Part shown: piece after piece, positions 25,991 to 36,377 of the stretch
How the letters are laid out: each line of letters begins with the position of its first letter
Numbering within the stretch: the stretch's first letter is position 1
NCBI GenBank assembly: GCA_028292505.1
Contig: JAQGMF010000009.1
Location: 1 to 64,000 of the forward strand
Direction: 5' to 3'
Source of the DNA: Rhodocyclales bacterium
GTDB taxonomy: Bacteria > Pseudomonadota > Gammaproteobacteria > Burkholderiales > Rhodocyclaceae
Length of the DNA: 64,000 nucleotides
Position numbers and translations under genes: made by a program
The notes under the pieces: model-generated
The model's database searches: none
What the model was told of the DNA's origin: nothing
What the model saw: only the letters and a program-made list of their open reading frames with translations

Positions 25991-28783
25991 ATGTTCCACA
26001 TCCGCGATATCGAACTGGTCCACTGGGACTTCTGGCGCCGCTTCACGCTGCCGCTCGATGCCCAGATCATCACCATCGTCGGCCCCAACGGCTCAGGCAA
26101 AACAACGCTGCTCGATGCGATGCGCACCTTGTTTGCTTTGAAGTGCTCGGGCAAACGCGATTTCCGCCGCTATGTACGCCGCGCCAACGCCGGCTTTGCG
26201 TGGATACGCGCCAATGTATCGAACAAGCCCGGCTCGACCGGCAAGCGTCCGTTCTTTCCGTGCCTCAAGGACGATGTGACATTGGCATGTCGCATCAAAC
26301 GCGCGGCGGGCGAATGGACGCGTGAATATTGCATCGAGGATGGTCTTGTCACCGTCGAGAAACTCGAGGAGAACGCGCAGTGGATCGGCCTGCGCGATTA
26401 CCAGTCGCGCCTTGCCTACGCCGGCCTCACGCCCGCAATTGCAAAAGTGTTGTCGCTCGAGCAAGGCGACACCGACAAGCTGTGCGAATACTCGCCACGC
26501 GCCCTGCTCGATCTCGTTTTTGATGTGTTCGGCGACAAGGAAGTGCTCGACAACTACCAGGCCGCGCGCGAGGAGCAGAAGAACGCACAGCGCGAGCTCG
26601 AATCACTGTCGCTCGATCTGGACCGCCTCAAGACGCAGTCCGAAGGCAAGCGTGTCGAAGCAGATAGATTCCTCGAATGGCGCAGCCTGCGTGCCGAAGC
26701 CGACGCGCTGGAAACCGATGCGATTCCGCGTCTCGAGGTCGGCGACCTGCTCGTCGAGATCGAAAGCTGGCGCGAGAAACTGCGCAGCGTGCGTCATGAA
26801 TTGAGCGAGTCCGAACGCGTACGCGGAGAATCCGAAGCACGCGTCGGCAGTCTGTCCACAGAAAAGCAGCAAGCCGAATCGCAGCTCAAGGACGCGTCAC
26901 AACGCGTCAAGGAATGCGATACACAATGGCTCACTGCGCGCGACGCATTGCGCGACATTGACAAAAAACTTGCAGAGCGCAATGCGCTGCGCGAGCGCGT
27001 GGCGAAGGAGCACGGTTCGGACGCGCTGAACTCGGAAGACGCCGCGGCAACGGCCTATACCGAATGGCAAACGGCACGCGCCAAGGTCAAGGAGCTGACC
27101 GCGCGCTTCGAGGAAATCAGCGAGCGCCTGCGCGAATCACAGGCTCGCAGTGGCCCGCCGATGGATGTCGACGCACAACGCTTCCGCGCCGCCCTTCATG
27201 ACGCCAGCATTGAGCATCGTCTGCTCTCCGACATCGTCGAAGTCACCGACCCGGCCTGGCAAGGTGCGCTCGAAGCCATCCTGCGGCCCTATCGCTCACT
27301 CGTCTTGCTGGAGAACGAAGGCGATCGTCATATGGCCTGGTCGCTCGGCGAGCGTGAGCGCTTCCGCCATTTCATCGTGTCCGACCGCAGCCCTGCTCCG
27401 GCCGCCGCCAGCGGTAGCCTGTTGGAGGTCGTCAACTTCGCCGGCGACCCGCCCAAGTGGCTGGCTGAATTGCTCAACCGCATTCGCCGCGTGGAAAACG
27501 CGCAAGCTGCGGCCAAGCTGCCACGCGAGCAGGACTGGATTACCAAGGACGGTTACCACCGCGAACGTCGCGGCGCGCGTCACCTTTCAGTGCCGCTCGA
27601 TTTCTGGTTCGGCGAACTGGCGCGCACGGCGCGTCTCGAAGCCTTGCAGCAGGAAGTCACCGAACTCGATAAGCAATTGGCATGGGCGCACAAGAAACAG
27701 GACGCCGCCGAGAAGACAATGCAGTCAGCACGCGAAAAGCTGCTTGGCATGCAGGCTGCCGAATTGATGCTGGCCCGCGCCGCAGAATTCGAAGCCGCCG
27801 CGCAGGATCGGCCGGCCGCGCAAGAAACTGTTCAGCGTACCGAGCAGGCGCTGAATGCGGCGAAGGCAGAACTGGATCAATGCAAAGAGCGCCTCTCAGG
27901 CATCGCCATCGAAGCCGACCGACGCACGCGCGATCTCGCGCAGGCGCGCGAGACGCTGGTACGCCTCACCGCCGACGCACGTCCGCAGCGTCTCGAGCAG
28001 ACTGCCCGCCTGTTGCGCCTGCGCAGCAAGCGTCGCGGCATGCCGCGCCATTGGCTCGAAGCCGAGACGCTCGATGAGTTTGCCGAACACTATGGTGGCC
28101 TGGCTGGCGCACGCAACGAGTTGTCGCGCCTGAAACGCCGCCTCAACGAAGGCGAATGGCCGACCGATGAAACCGTGCTCATCGTGCGCGAAAAACTCAC
28201 CCTCGAACTGACGCAGCGCCAGGGCGACTACGGCCAGCGCATGTCTTATTCCGAGCGCACCAAGAGCATGGTCGAAGACGCCCGCGCGGCCTACATCGCC
28301 AAGCTGCGTGCCACCGTCAAGCAATACGGCAAGAATCTGCGCGCGCTCGGCGACCTCGCCGGCCTGCGCATCGAATGCCCGATTCCCACGCTGGATAACG
28401 ACGATGCAACCCTGGCTGCGGCCGGGCTCGAAGTGCAGTTCGACTTCGATCAGAAGGGTGCGCAAAGCCTCAATGACGGCGAGGCTTCCGGCGGCCAGCA
28501 GGTCATGAAATCGCTGATCCTGCTGGTCGGCTTGCTGATGGACGACGCCCGCCCCGGCGGTTTCGTCTTCATCGACGAGCCTTTCGCCCACCTGGATGTG
28601 GCCAATATTGACCGCGTCGGCGCTTTCTTGCGCGCCACGCGTGCGCAATACCTCATCACCACGCCGGTAACGCATAACGCCAACGTCTTTCAGCCGGCGC
28701 AACTCACATTGGTAACGCGCAAAAAGAAGCCGATTGACGACTGGGCGCCACCTATCGGCGTATTGCGGAGACAGCTGGATTGA
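25991..28783 (+). CDS. SMC-family ATPase, MukB/MksB-like condensin motor
   Basis: 930 residues with full SMC architecture. Walker A GPNGSGKTTLLDAM at about residues 31-44; long charged helices (coiled coil, about 190-410); a hinge-like globular region about 410-535 (IVEVTDPAWQGALEAIL to LSVPLDFWFG); returning coiled coil to about 800; signature NDGEASGGQQ near 831; Walker B FVFIDEPF about 858-865; D-loop AHLD. ATP-driven head engagement would power DNA loop extrusion or clamping, as known for this superfamily. It is the third gene of an SMC-kleisin operon. No fourth, topo VI-like JetD/MksG gene follows, so it is not a complete Wadjet system here. Confidence 0.85.
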   Translation: MFHIRDIELVHWDFWRRFTLPLDAQIITIVGPNGSGKTTLLDAMRTLFALKCSGKRDFRRYVRRANAGFAWIRANVSNKPGSTGKRPFFPCLKDDVTLACRIKRAAGEWTREYCIEDGLVTVEKLEENAQWIGLRDYQSRLAYAGLTPAIAKVLSLEQGDTDKLCEYSPRALLDLVFDVFGDKEVLDNYQAAREEQKNAQRELESLSLDLDRLKTQSEGKRVEADRFLEWRSLRAEADALETDAIPRLEVGDLLVEIESWREKLRSVRHELSESERVRGESEARVGSLSTEKQQAESQLKDASQRVKECDTQWLTARDALRDIDKKLAERNALRERVAKEHGSDALNSEDAAATAYTEWQTARAKVKELTARFEEISERLRESQARSGPPMDVDAQRFRAALHDASIEHRLLSDIVEVTDPAWQGALEAILRPYRSLVLLENEGDRHMAWSLGERERFRHFIVSDRSPAPAAASGSLLEVVNFAGDPPKWLAELLNRIRRVENAQAAAKLPREQDWITKDGYHRERRGARHLSVPLDFWFGELARTARLEALQQEVTELDKQLAWAHKKQDAAEKTMQSAREKLLGMQAAELMLARAAEFEAAAQDRPAAQETVQRTEQALNAAKAELDQCKERLSGIAIEADRRTRDLAQARETLVRLTADARPQRLEQTARLLRLRSKRRGMPRHWLEAETLDEFAEHYGGLAGARNELSRLKRRLNEGEWPTDETVLIVREKLTLELTQRQGDYGQRMSYSERTKSMVEDARAAYIAKLRATVKQYGKNLRALGDLAGLRIECPIPTLDNDDATLAAAGLEVQFDFDQKGAQSLNDGEASGGQQVMKSLILLVGLLMDDARPGGFVFIDEPFAHLDVANIDRVGAFLRATRAQYLITTPVTHNANVFQPAQLTLVTRKKKPIDDWAPPIGVLRRQLD

Positions 28784-28937
28784 CTGTCGGCAGGCCGCAT
28801 ATCCTTGCTGCCACTCGTCGGGCGGTCAAGGCGTAGCGCAGACCAGAACCAGACCTTGCTTCAGAATACCCCTGTAGTATCTAAGGTTCAGCCCGACGTA
28901 GCCGTTACCAGTCACTATGCCTTCCTAACCATCGCCA

Positions 28938-30044
28938 GTGATCGACGATCTTCCGCAATCGATGAGATCTGAAACAGCCCTTCTGCACTTGCTCAAGAAG
29001 CTGCAGTCGCTTGAGGCTTCGCGCGACAGGCAACTCATTGCCGAGTCGGTTGTCGTCGCTGCGCTGGAAATTCTCGGTGCCCGTTCGGCACTCTTGCATG
29101 GTGTAAGGCCCACTCCGCACGGCTTGTCCAGCGTTCCGGTGGCGTGGGCGGTCAGCGGCGGCATCTCGTCGACAACCGATCTGGATCATGTCGATGCCGA
29201 CGAAAATCTCATCACGGCCGACCCGCTGCTCGAAGAATGTGCAAACTCTCCCCGCGGTACTGCCTTCATCCAGGAAGAGGATCATCTGCGCCTGGCATTT
29301 TCCATTTGTCAGGCCAACACCACCGTCGCGATTTTCGAAGGCTTATGCGATGAGGCGCCTAGCGAGGCGCTTTCCGAATGTGTGCGCGAACTGCTGGGCA
29401 TTTATGCCGAGCATCTTGTGCTGCTGGATTACGCCGAACTCGACACGCTGACCAAGCTGAACAATCGCAAAACCTTCGACGAGAATTTCGATCGCTTCAT
29501 TGCTATCGCGGAACAGGCCCAGCGCCGCAACACCGATGAGCCCGCAACACCCGAGGCATTGGCGGCACGACATTGCTGGCTAGGCGTCATCGACATCGAC
29601 AAGTTCAAACGCATCAACGACAACTTCGGCCACTTGTTCGGTGACGAAGTGCTGCTACGCGTCGCGGAGGTGATGAAGAAAAGCTTTCGCAACAGTGACA
29701 AGCTATTCCGCTTCGGTGGCGAGGAGTTCATCGTACTGCTGCGTTTCGTCACTGCTGAAAACGCGCACCTGGTCTTCGACCGTTTTCGGCAGGCAGTGGA
29801 ACACCACGAGTTCCCGCAGGTCGGGCAGGTGACCTGCTCGATGGGTTACATCCAGATCGATCCTTCGCTGGCCCCGGCCGACATCCTCGGCCGCGCCGAT
29901 GAGGCACTGTACTTCTGCAAGGAAAACGGGCGCAACCAGATCAACCGCTATGAGACCCTGGTGCAGACCGGGTTGATCGAAGGACCGATTGCACCGGCTT
30001 CCAACGAAGATCTGCAGGCCGATATCGACGCCCTCTTCGATTGA
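28938..30044 (+). CDS. Diguanylate cyclase with N-terminal sensor-like domain
   Basis: 368 residues from GTG 28938 (ATG 28962 is an alternative). Residues 1-165 look like a GAF-type sensor domain. The C-terminal GGDEF domain has DTLTKLNNRKTFDENF, an insertion rich in Ala/Thr/Glu, IDIDKFKRINDNFGHLFGDE and the active site RFGGEEFIVLL. It should make c-di-GMP. No I-site RxxD is obvious before GGEEF. The extra loop after the first GGDEF helix is unusual. It lies about 155 nt after the SMC gene and may be separately transcribed. Confidence 0.9.
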   Translation: MIDDLPQSMRSETALLHLLKKLQSLEASRDRQLIAESVVVAALEILGARSALLHGVRPTPHGLSSVPVAWAVSGGISSTTDLDHVDADENLITADPLLEECANSPRGTAFIQEEDHLRLAFSICQANTTVAIFEGLCDEAPSEALSECVRELLGIYAEHLVLLDYAELDTLTKLNNRKTFDENFDRFIAIAEQAQRRNTDEPATPEALAARHCWLGVIDIDKFKRINDNFGHLFGDEVLLRVAEVMKKSFRNSDKLFRFGGEEFIVLLRFVTAENAHLVFDRFRQAVEHHEFPQVGQVTCSMGYIQIDPSLAPADILGRADEALYFCKENGRNQINRYETLVQTGLIEGPIAPASNEDLQADIDALFD

Positions 30045-30283
30045 AACGGTGCGTCAAGCTACTGCGCGACTCAATCTTGAAGCTGCGATGCTCAACGTAC
30101 TGAAGTACGTCTCCGCTTCTCCCTTCAACCTTGAGCCGCTCGCTACGCTTGCCACACCATTTCTGCCCATCTCTTGTTGAAACCCCATTCCGTGTGACAC
30201 CTCAGCGCTGATCCGTCACAATACGGGGTTTTCGCGCGCCATTTTGGCTGCGCAGCCTGCATTGCGTATCGAGATCCGCCTAA

Positions 30284-31804
30284 ATGTCCGAACAAGATAA
30301 TCAGCCCGGCGCCGCTCCCGCGCCCGTCCAAGACGAAAACCACATCATCGCCGAACGCCGCGCCAAGCTTGCCAAGTGGCGCGAGGCTGGCAAAGCCTAT
30401 CCGAACGATTTCCGCCGCAAGGATCTCGCCGCCGATTTGCATTTGGCATATGGCGAGAAGACGGCCGAGGAACTGGATGCGGCGGCGGTTGGTCCTTCGG
30501 TCGCCGGCCGCATCATGCTCAAGCGCGTGATGGGCAAGGCTTCGTTCGTAACGATCCAGGACATGTCTGGCCGCATCCAGCTCTACGTCACGCGTGATGC
30601 GGTCGGCGAAGAGGTCTATGCCGATTTCAAGACCTGGGACATCGGCGATATCGTCGGCACCACGGGCGTGTTGTTCAAGACCAAGTCCGGCGAGCTGTCG
30701 GTCAAGAGCGAGAGCGTGCGCCTGCTCTCCAAGTGCCTGCGCCCCCTGCCCGATAAATTTCATGGCATGGCCGACGTCGAGCAGCGCTATCGCCAGCGCT
30801 ATCTGGACCTGATCACCAGCGAAGAATCCAAGAAGACCTTTGTCGCCCGCAGCCGGCTCGTCTCGGCGATCCGCAAGTACATGGACGGCAACGGCTTCCT
30901 CGAAGTCGAGACGCCGATGATGCATTCCATCCCTGGCGGCGCCTCGGCCAAGCCCTTCGTCACGCACCACAATGCACTCGACATGCAGATGTTCCTGCGC
31001 ATTGCACCGGAGCTGTACCTCAAGCGCCTCGTCATCGGCGGTCTGGAAAAAGTCTACGAGATCAACCGCAACTTTCGCAACGAAGGTGTAAGCACACGTC
31101 ATAATCCGGAATTCACCATGATGGAGTTTTACGAGGCCTATGCCGACTACAACTCGCTGATGAATTTCGTCGAAGATCTGCTGCGCCACACGGCGCGCGA
31201 AGCACTCGGCACCGAGACCTTCAGCTATGGCGGCCGCGAGTTGGACCTGTCGCAGCCTTTCGATCGTCTGACCATGGTGCAGGCCGTGCTCAAGTACTGC
31301 CCACAGTACAGCGCGGAACAACTCGCCGACGAAACCTGGTTGCGCGCGCAACTTGCTGCGCTGAAGGTGAAGATCAAGGGCGAGATTGGTCTTGGTGGAC
31401 TGCAGTTGATGTTCTTCGAGGAAACCGCTGAAGCGCAGCTGTGGAATCCCACTTTCATCATCGACTATCCGGTCGAAACCAGTCCGCTGGCGCGCGCCTC
31501 GGACGCTAATCCGGAAATCACCGAGCGTTTCGAGCTATTCATCGTCGGCCGCGAAATCGCCAATGGTTTTTCCGAGTTGAACGATCCGGAAGATCAGGCC
31601 GCGCGCTTCCAGGCGCAGGCCAAGGCCAAGGATGCGGGCGATGAGGAAGCGATGTACTACGACGCCGACTACGTGCGTGCGCTGGAATTCGCGCTACCAC
31701 CAACGGGTGGCTGCGGCATCGGCATCGACCGCCTGATCATGTTGCTGACCGACAGCTCGGCGATCCGCGACGTCATTCTCTTTCCGCAAATGCGTGCCGA
31801 GTAA
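30284..31804 (+). CDS. lysS: Lysyl-tRNA synthetase (class II)
   Basis: 506 residues. N-terminal OB-fold ([20 protein letters not shown]), then class II motif 1 ([18 protein letters not shown]), motif 2 ([20 protein letters not shown]) and motif 3 ([12 protein letters not shown]). It charges tRNA-Lys. Upstream are 239 nt with no gene or clear promoter that I could identify. Downstream follows a repeat-rich gap. Confidence 0.97.
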   Translation: MSEQDNQPGAAPAPVQDENHIIAERRAKLAKWREAGKAYPNDFRRKDLAADLHLAYGEKTAEELDAAAVGPSVAGRIMLKRVMGKASFVTIQDMSGRIQLYVTRDAVGEEVYADFKTWDIGDIVGTTGVLFKTKSGELSVKSESVRLLSKCLRPLPDKFHGMADVEQRYRQRYLDLITSEESKKTFVARSRLVSAIRKYMDGNGFLEVETPMMHSIPGGASAKPFVTHHNALDMQMFLRIAPELYLKRLVIGGLEKVYEINRNFRNEGVSTRHNPEFTMMEFYEAYADYNSLMNFVEDLLRHTAREALGTETFSYGGRELDLSQPFDRLTMVQAVLKYCPQYSAEQLADETWLRAQLAALKVKIKGEIGLGGLQLMFFEETAEAQLWNPTFIIDYPVETSPLARASDANPEITERFELFIVGREIANGFSELNDPEDQAARFQAQAKAKDAGDEEAMYYDADYVRALEFALPPTGGCGIGIDRLIMLLTDSSAIRDVILFPQMRAE

Positions 31805-31834
31805 CTATCGTTGCAATTTGCCTAGGCGCAATTT

Positions 31835-32064
31835 CGTCATTCCCGCCATCTTTACAAACAGCAGCTGCACGACGCTCCCCTCTCCCGCTTGCGGGGCGAA
31901 GCAAGGGTTTCAGGTTGCATGCAACCTGCTTGCGTAGCCGGCTGGCAATGCAATGCCAGCCGTGGGGCGCGGAGCGGGGGCTGGGGGAGAGGGTATCGGC
32001 GGGAATCCACTTGGTGGCAATAGGTATCACGTAGAAGTAGATTCCCGCTTTCGCGGGAATGACG
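31835..32064. repeat. Composite palindromic repeat region
   Basis: Outer arms CGTCATTCCCGC (31835-31846) and GCGGGAATGACG (32053-32064) enclose a nested set of palindromes, including GGTTGCATGCAACC and GGCTGGCAATGCAATGCCAGCC, and a CCCTCTCCC / GGGAGAGGG pair. The inner part resembles the sequence at about 54300-54460. No gene is seen in this 284-nt gap. Confidence 0.8.
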
Positions 32065-32088
32065 GCTGACTCAGTATTTATCGCAGAT

Positions 32089-33564
32089 TCAAACGTGCGG
32101 CTGCAACCTACCGAGCACTGATTTCAGTGCTTCGAAGCACAGCGCGTCGATCGCGTTGCCGACCATGCCTTCCATGATTTCCAGCGCCTTTGGCACGGGC
32201 ATGGCGCCGCGGTAGGGGCGCTCTGCGGTCAGTGCATCGAAGATGTCGGCGATGGTGATGATGCGTGTCTCGATGGCGATCTGCGATCCTTCCATGCCGC
32301 GTGGATATCCCTTGCCATCGAGCCGTTCGTGATGGGCCGCGGCGACCTGCGCAAGTTCGGAGAATGCGTCGATGCGTGACAGGATTTCTTCCGTGTACGC
32401 CGCATGCCTGCGCATCGCCACCCATTCCCCGGCGTCGAGTTTTCCCGGTTTGTCGAGTATCGTGTTGCTGACACCCAGCTTGCCCACATCGTGCAACAAG
32501 GCACCGCGCTTGAGCCAGCGACGACGCTCGGCGGACATGCACATTTTCTGACAGATCAGGTCCGTATAAAACGCTACGCGCGCACTGTGGCCACTGGTGT
32601 AGGGACTCTTGGCGTCGACGACCTGACCGAATGCCGCTGCGATATCGTCGAGATAGTCATCGTCGAGTGCCACTTCCGCCTGCGTCGGCTCCAGGCGATA
32701 GATGGCCTGATCGATTCCAGATGACGTCAGCATTTTCCAGAATGCATCCTCGCGCGCCACGATTTCGAAAGCACGCACCACTTGCGGATCGAACCAGCGT
32801 CCTTCGCGACGCATGACTTCCTGGCAGGCCGCGTCACGACCATTGCTCGTGAAAAATACGTCGATCACTTGCGCCATCAAGGCAATGCGCGAATACACCG
32901 GAATTTCTTCGCCGCAGCGTTCCTCGGGCTTGCCCTTGCCATTCCAGTGCTCGTCCAGATTCTGGATGCCGTCGGCCACGCCGTCGGAAAAACGCAGCAG
33001 CCTGGCTATCGTGGCGCCACGCTGGCACCGCGTTTCGATCAGCTCTCTCGCCAATTGATCGCTTTTGCCGCAGACCTTGATGAGTGCACGGAAGCGTTCG
33101 GCAAGTCCGGCCTGCAGGCCCGTGTGCGAGAGCACGAAATCGAGCGCCTGCGGCAGACTGTCACCGACCCATTTGAAGTCGCGCTTGAAGCGCAGATCAT
33201 CGGCCAGGTAAAGCTCGCATATGCGCGCGGCATTGCTGCTGCAACCCAGATCCTTGAGCAGCAGCACATAGTAGAGTTCAGCCAGTTCCTCGTCGGCCAG
33301 ACCGAACTGCCGCCCGATGTGCATACCGATCCAGCAGCAACGCACACAGTGCCCTGGCGGCTGCCCTTCGGTCATGTCAAGAGCATAACTGAGGGCGCGC
33401 ATCAATTCGGATAGTCGCAGCCCGCGGCTATCTCGCGTCTCCCCGAATCCACTCAGCCCCGTGATCATGCGTTCCATTCGCGTCTTAACGGCAGTCGCCG
33501 CCCCCGGTAAAGGCATCCCCCTCGCAAAATGTGGTAATTCACCACACATCGCGATATACGGCAT
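32089..33564 (-). CDS. HD-GYP domain phosphodiesterase with two HD domains
   Basis: 491 residues (in-frame ATGs at 33477 and 33468 are also possible). The N-terminal half (about residues 40-280) resembles a degenerate HD domain with many Cys/His near HCVRCCWIGMHIGRQFG. The C-terminal HD-GYP domain is intact: LLHDVGKLGVSN, RRHAAYTEEIL, HHERLDGKGYPRG, IADIFDALTAERPYR. It should hydrolyse c-di-GMP. The HDVGK motif is intact here, in contrast to the HD-GYP protein at 8190. It is divergent from mnmC with a 63 nt gap. Confidence 0.88.
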   Translation of the reverse strand: MPYIAMCGELPHFARGMPLPGAATAVKTRMERMITGLSGFGETRDSRGLRLSELMRALSYALDMTEGQPPGHCVRCCWIGMHIGRQFGLADEELAELYYVLLLKDLGCSSNAARICELYLADDLRFKRDFKWVGDSLPQALDFVLSHTGLQAGLAERFRALIKVCGKSDQLARELIETRCQRGATIARLLRFSDGVADGIQNLDEHWNGKGKPEERCGEEIPVYSRIALMAQVIDVFFTSNGRDAACQEVMRREGRWFDPQVVRAFEIVAREDAFWKMLTSSGIDQAIYRLEPTQAEVALDDDYLDDIAAAFGQVVDAKSPYTSGHSARVAFYTDLICQKMCMSAERRRWLKRGALLHDVGKLGVSNTILDKPGKLDAGEWVAMRRHAAYTEEILSRIDAFSELAQVAAAHHERLDGKGYPRGMEGSQIAIETRIITIADIFDALTAERPYRGAMPVPKALEIMEGMVGNAIDALCFEALKSVLGRLQPHV

Positions 33565-33627
33565 AAATCGGCAGACGAATTCAGGGCTTCAGGTACAGTC
33601 TGCGAACTCTGAATTCGGCACGTCGGC

Positions 33628-35592
33628 ATGAGCACTTCCAGCATCACTCCCGGTCTTCTCGATTTCGGCGAAGACGGCACGCCCTTCTCGCAGGTCTATG
33701 GCGACGTCTACCACACCGCCGGCGGCGCGCTCGATCAGGCCCGCCATGTGTTCCTGGGCGGCAATGGCCTACCGGCCCGCTGGCAGGGGCGCAAGCGCTT
33801 CGTCATCGTCGAGACTGGCTTCGGACTCGGCCACAACTTCCTCGCCACCTGGCAAGCCTGGCGCACGGACCCGCAGGCCGGTGGCCGCCTGCATTTCGTT
33901 TCTACTGAAAAACACCCCGTTAGTGCGGCCGATCTGGCCAGAGCTCATGCGGCTTCCGGTGTCCAGCCACTGCTGTCGCAGCAACTCCTGGCACAGTGGC
34001 CGCTGCTGCTGCCGGGGTTCCACCGTCTCGAATTCGACGCTGGTCGCGTCATCCTCACGCTCCTTTTCGGCGACGCGGCACGCATGTTGTCGCAATGCGT
34101 GGCCCGCGCCGATGCGATCTACCTCGACGGCTTCGCACCGGCAAAAAATCCGCAGATGTGGTCGGCCGAAGTGTTCGCCGCGCTGGCCGGGCTGTCGCAG
34201 CCAGGAACGACGCTGGCCACTTGGTCCGTCGCCTCCAAGGTGCGTGCCGACCTCACCGAAGCAGGGTTCGATATCCACAAGACGCAGGGCTTCACCGGCA
34301 AGCGCGAGATGCTGGTCGGGCAGTTCGGAACCTCCACCACGCTGCCTGTCGATAGACACATCCACAACAGCGCCCTGGTGATCGGCGCCGGCCTGGCTGG
34401 CAGCAGCATCACCGAACGCCTGGCCGCGCGTGGCTGGCAGGTCACGCTCATCGACGAACAACCGGCTGCCGCACAAGGCGCCTCCGGCAACTTCGCTGGC
34501 GCCTTTCGCCCTCAGCCGAGCCGCGACGACAACCTCATGGCGCGCATCACGCGTGCCGGTTTTGCGTATGGCCTGCGCGATCTCGCCAGCCTGGCCGAGC
34601 GAAATGAGCCTGTTCGCTGGTCGCAATGCGGTGTCCTGCACCTGGCGCGCGATGCGACGCAGGAAGGCAAGCAGCAGCAAGCCGTGGCGTCGCAGACGCC
34701 GCCCGCCGATTTCATGCAATGGCTGGACGCTGCAGAAGCGTCGAAATGCGCGGGACGACCTTGTCCATTCGGGGGCTGGTGGTTCCCCCTGGGCGGCTGG
34801 GTCAGTCCGCCCAGCCTGTGCGCAGCACATCTTGCGGCGGCCCGACACTATGCCGATGCGCGCATCGGCATGCACTTCAATTGCCGCGTGGCGCGCATTG
34901 AGCGCCGCGAGGTGGACGGCGAACTGGACAACAAATCGGACGGCGAATTGGACAAAAATATGCGATGGCATGCGCTCGATGAAAATGCCAATAGCATTGC
35001 CAGTGCGGCGCATCTCGTCCTTGCCAATGCGCACGACGCGCACCGCCTGCTAGGCAAACCCTGGTTGCCGTTGTACAGCGCGCGCGGGCAGGTAAGCCAT
35101 CTTCCGGCAGCGCAGTTTCAGCCGTTAGCGAACCCGCTCGAAAGGGTCATCTGCGGCAGTGGTTATCTCACGCCCGCCATCGACGGCCTGCATGCGCTCG
35201 GCGCGACCTTCGTGGTCAACGACCCGGCCACCGATTTGCGTGAAAACGAACATGTCGAGAATCTTGCCAAGCTCGACCTCATGCTGCCTGACGCCAGTCA
35301 TGACATTGACGTATCGACGCTGGACGGGCGCGCCGGTCTGCGTCCGATCACACCCGATCGTCTGCCCTTCGTGGGCGCGATCCCGTCGCAAGATTCGCGC
35401 AGCGACAGCGCCTTGCAAAGCGTTGCACGTGAACCGCAACTATGGCTGCTCTCCGGCTTCGGCGCGCGTGGCTTGGTGTGGGGCATGCTTTGCGCCGAAC
35501 TGCTCGCCTCGCAGATGAACGACGAGCCGCTACCGCTGGAACGCGAACTGGTCGAGGCAATGGACGCCGCCCGTTACCTGCCACGCAAATAG
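33628..35592 (+). CDS. mnmC: Bifunctional tRNA wobble-uridine modification protein MnmC
   Basis: 654 residues, fusing two enzymes that finish mnm5s2U34 in tRNA. The N-terminal methyltransferase domain (about 1-235) shows VIVETGFGLGHNFLATW and AIYLDGFAPAKNPQMW. The C-terminal FAD-dependent oxidoreductase begins at VIGAGLAGSSITERLAARGW (about residue 250) and ends with LSGFGARGLVWGMLCAELLA. The order matches E. coli MnmC. A loop about 430-445 holds a short repeat, DGELDNKSDGELDKN, probably lineage-specific. Confidence 0.95.
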   Translation: MSTSSITPGLLDFGEDGTPFSQVYGDVYHTAGGALDQARHVFLGGNGLPARWQGRKRFVIVETGFGLGHNFLATWQAWRTDPQAGGRLHFVSTEKHPVSAADLARAHAASGVQPLLSQQLLAQWPLLLPGFHRLEFDAGRVILTLLFGDAARMLSQCVARADAIYLDGFAPAKNPQMWSAEVFAALAGLSQPGTTLATWSVASKVRADLTEAGFDIHKTQGFTGKREMLVGQFGTSTTLPVDRHIHNSALVIGAGLAGSSITERLAARGWQVTLIDEQPAAAQGASGNFAGAFRPQPSRDDNLMARITRAGFAYGLRDLASLAERNEPVRWSQCGVLHLARDATQEGKQQQAVASQTPPADFMQWLDAAEASKCAGRPCPFGGWWFPLGGWVSPPSLCAAHLAAARHYADARIGMHFNCRVARIERREVDGELDNKSDGELDKNMRWHALDENANSIASAAHLVLANAHDAHRLLGKPWLPLYSARGQVSHLPAAQFQPLANPLERVICGSGYLTPAIDGLHALGATFVVNDPATDLRENEHVENLAKLDLMLPDASHDIDVSTLDGRAGLRPITPDRLPFVGAIPSQDSRSDSALQSVAREPQLWLLSGFGARGLVWGMLCAELLASQMNDEPLPLERELVEAMDAARYLPRK

Positions 35593-35659
35593 CGCGGACG
35601 AGGCTTTTTCTCCACGGCACGTTAAACTTGCGTCTCATCGATCTGAAAGCGACAACGTC

Positions 35660-36082
35660 ATGGAATGTACGGTCAAGTGGGCAGGCGAGGCCAAATTCAT
35701 CGCCGAAACGGGTAGCGGACATGCGGTCATCATGGAAGGTGCCGGCGATCTGGGCGGCAAGAATCAGGCGCCGCGCCCGATGGAAATGGTTCTGCTCGGC
35801 ACGGGCGGCTGCACCGCTTATGACGTTGTCCTGATTCTCAAACGAGGCCGGCACGCCATCGAAGGCTGCGAAGTCAAACTCAGCGCCGAACGCGCAGAGA
35901 CCGACCCCAAGGTGTTCACCAAAATCCACTACCACTACACGGTGACGGGGCGCAACCTCAAGCCCGAAACCGTCGAACGCGCGATCAAGCTGTCAGCGGA
36001 GAAATATTGTTCCGCTTCCATCATGCTGGAGAAGATGGCGGAGATTACGCACGATTTCAGTATTGTGGATTCGGCGGCATGA
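35660..36082 (+). CDS. OsmC/Ohr-family peroxide-detoxifying protein
   Basis: 140 residues. The two redox cysteines of the family appear in LLGTGGCTAYDVVLIL and EKYCSASIMLEK. The N-terminal WAGEAKF strand is typical of the OsmC/YhfA subgroup. These proteins reduce organic hydroperoxides or have unknown roles (YhfA group). It follows mnmC by 67 nt in the same direction and may be co-transcribed. Confidence 0.9.
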   Translation: MECTVKWAGEAKFIAETGSGHAVIMEGAGDLGGKNQAPRPMEMVLLGTGGCTAYDVVLILKRGRHAIEGCEVKLSAERAETDPKVFTKIHYHYTVTGRNLKPETVERAIKLSAEKYCSASIMLEKMAEITHDFSIVDSAA

Positions 36083-36140
36083 GCCTCACCGTAGACCTCG
36101 ACGACAAATCGCGGTGTTTGTCATCCCCTCCCCGTGCGGG

Positions 36141-36254
36141 GAGGGTGGCTCGTCAGAGCCGGGAGAGGCGAAAGCGTGGTTGCAGGGTCGGATGCAAATG
36201 AAGGGATCAATGCACGAACGCTCCCCACGCTCCCGGCTCTGACGAGCCACCCTC
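36141..36254. repeat. Perfect 24-bp inverted repeat
   Basis: Arms 36141-36164 and 36231-36254 are exact inverted copies containing GGCTCGTCAGAGCC, with a 66-nt loop and flanking CCTCCCC/GGGGAGG type palindromes. It sits between convergent genes (osmC and the cupin gene), so it may also act as a bidirectional terminator. No gene is seen in this 295 nt gap. Confidence 0.85.
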
Positions 36255-36377
36255 TCCCAAGGGAGAGGGGACTGCAATCCTTGCTCGCGGTATGTAGGTG
36301 TTCTTTCTTGCGGAGTAGGCGTCAAGGATGGGCTCGGTGAGCCCACGCGTCACGCCATTGTCATGCGTTGGCTCACC

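Noticed and set aside
23728-28783. Complete Wadjet (JetABCD) defence system
   Set aside because: No JetD-like gene follows or precedes; the next genes are a GGDEF protein and lysS. Only an MksBEF-like trio is supported.
30143-31351. 402-aa minus-strand ORF over lysS
   Set aside because: It overlaps the clear class II motifs of lysS and is His/Ala/Glu-rich as expected for an antisense shadow.
33769-35043. 424-aa minus-strand ORF over mnmC
   Set aside because: Antisense to certain mnmC domains; Arg/His/Ala-rich composition with no motif.
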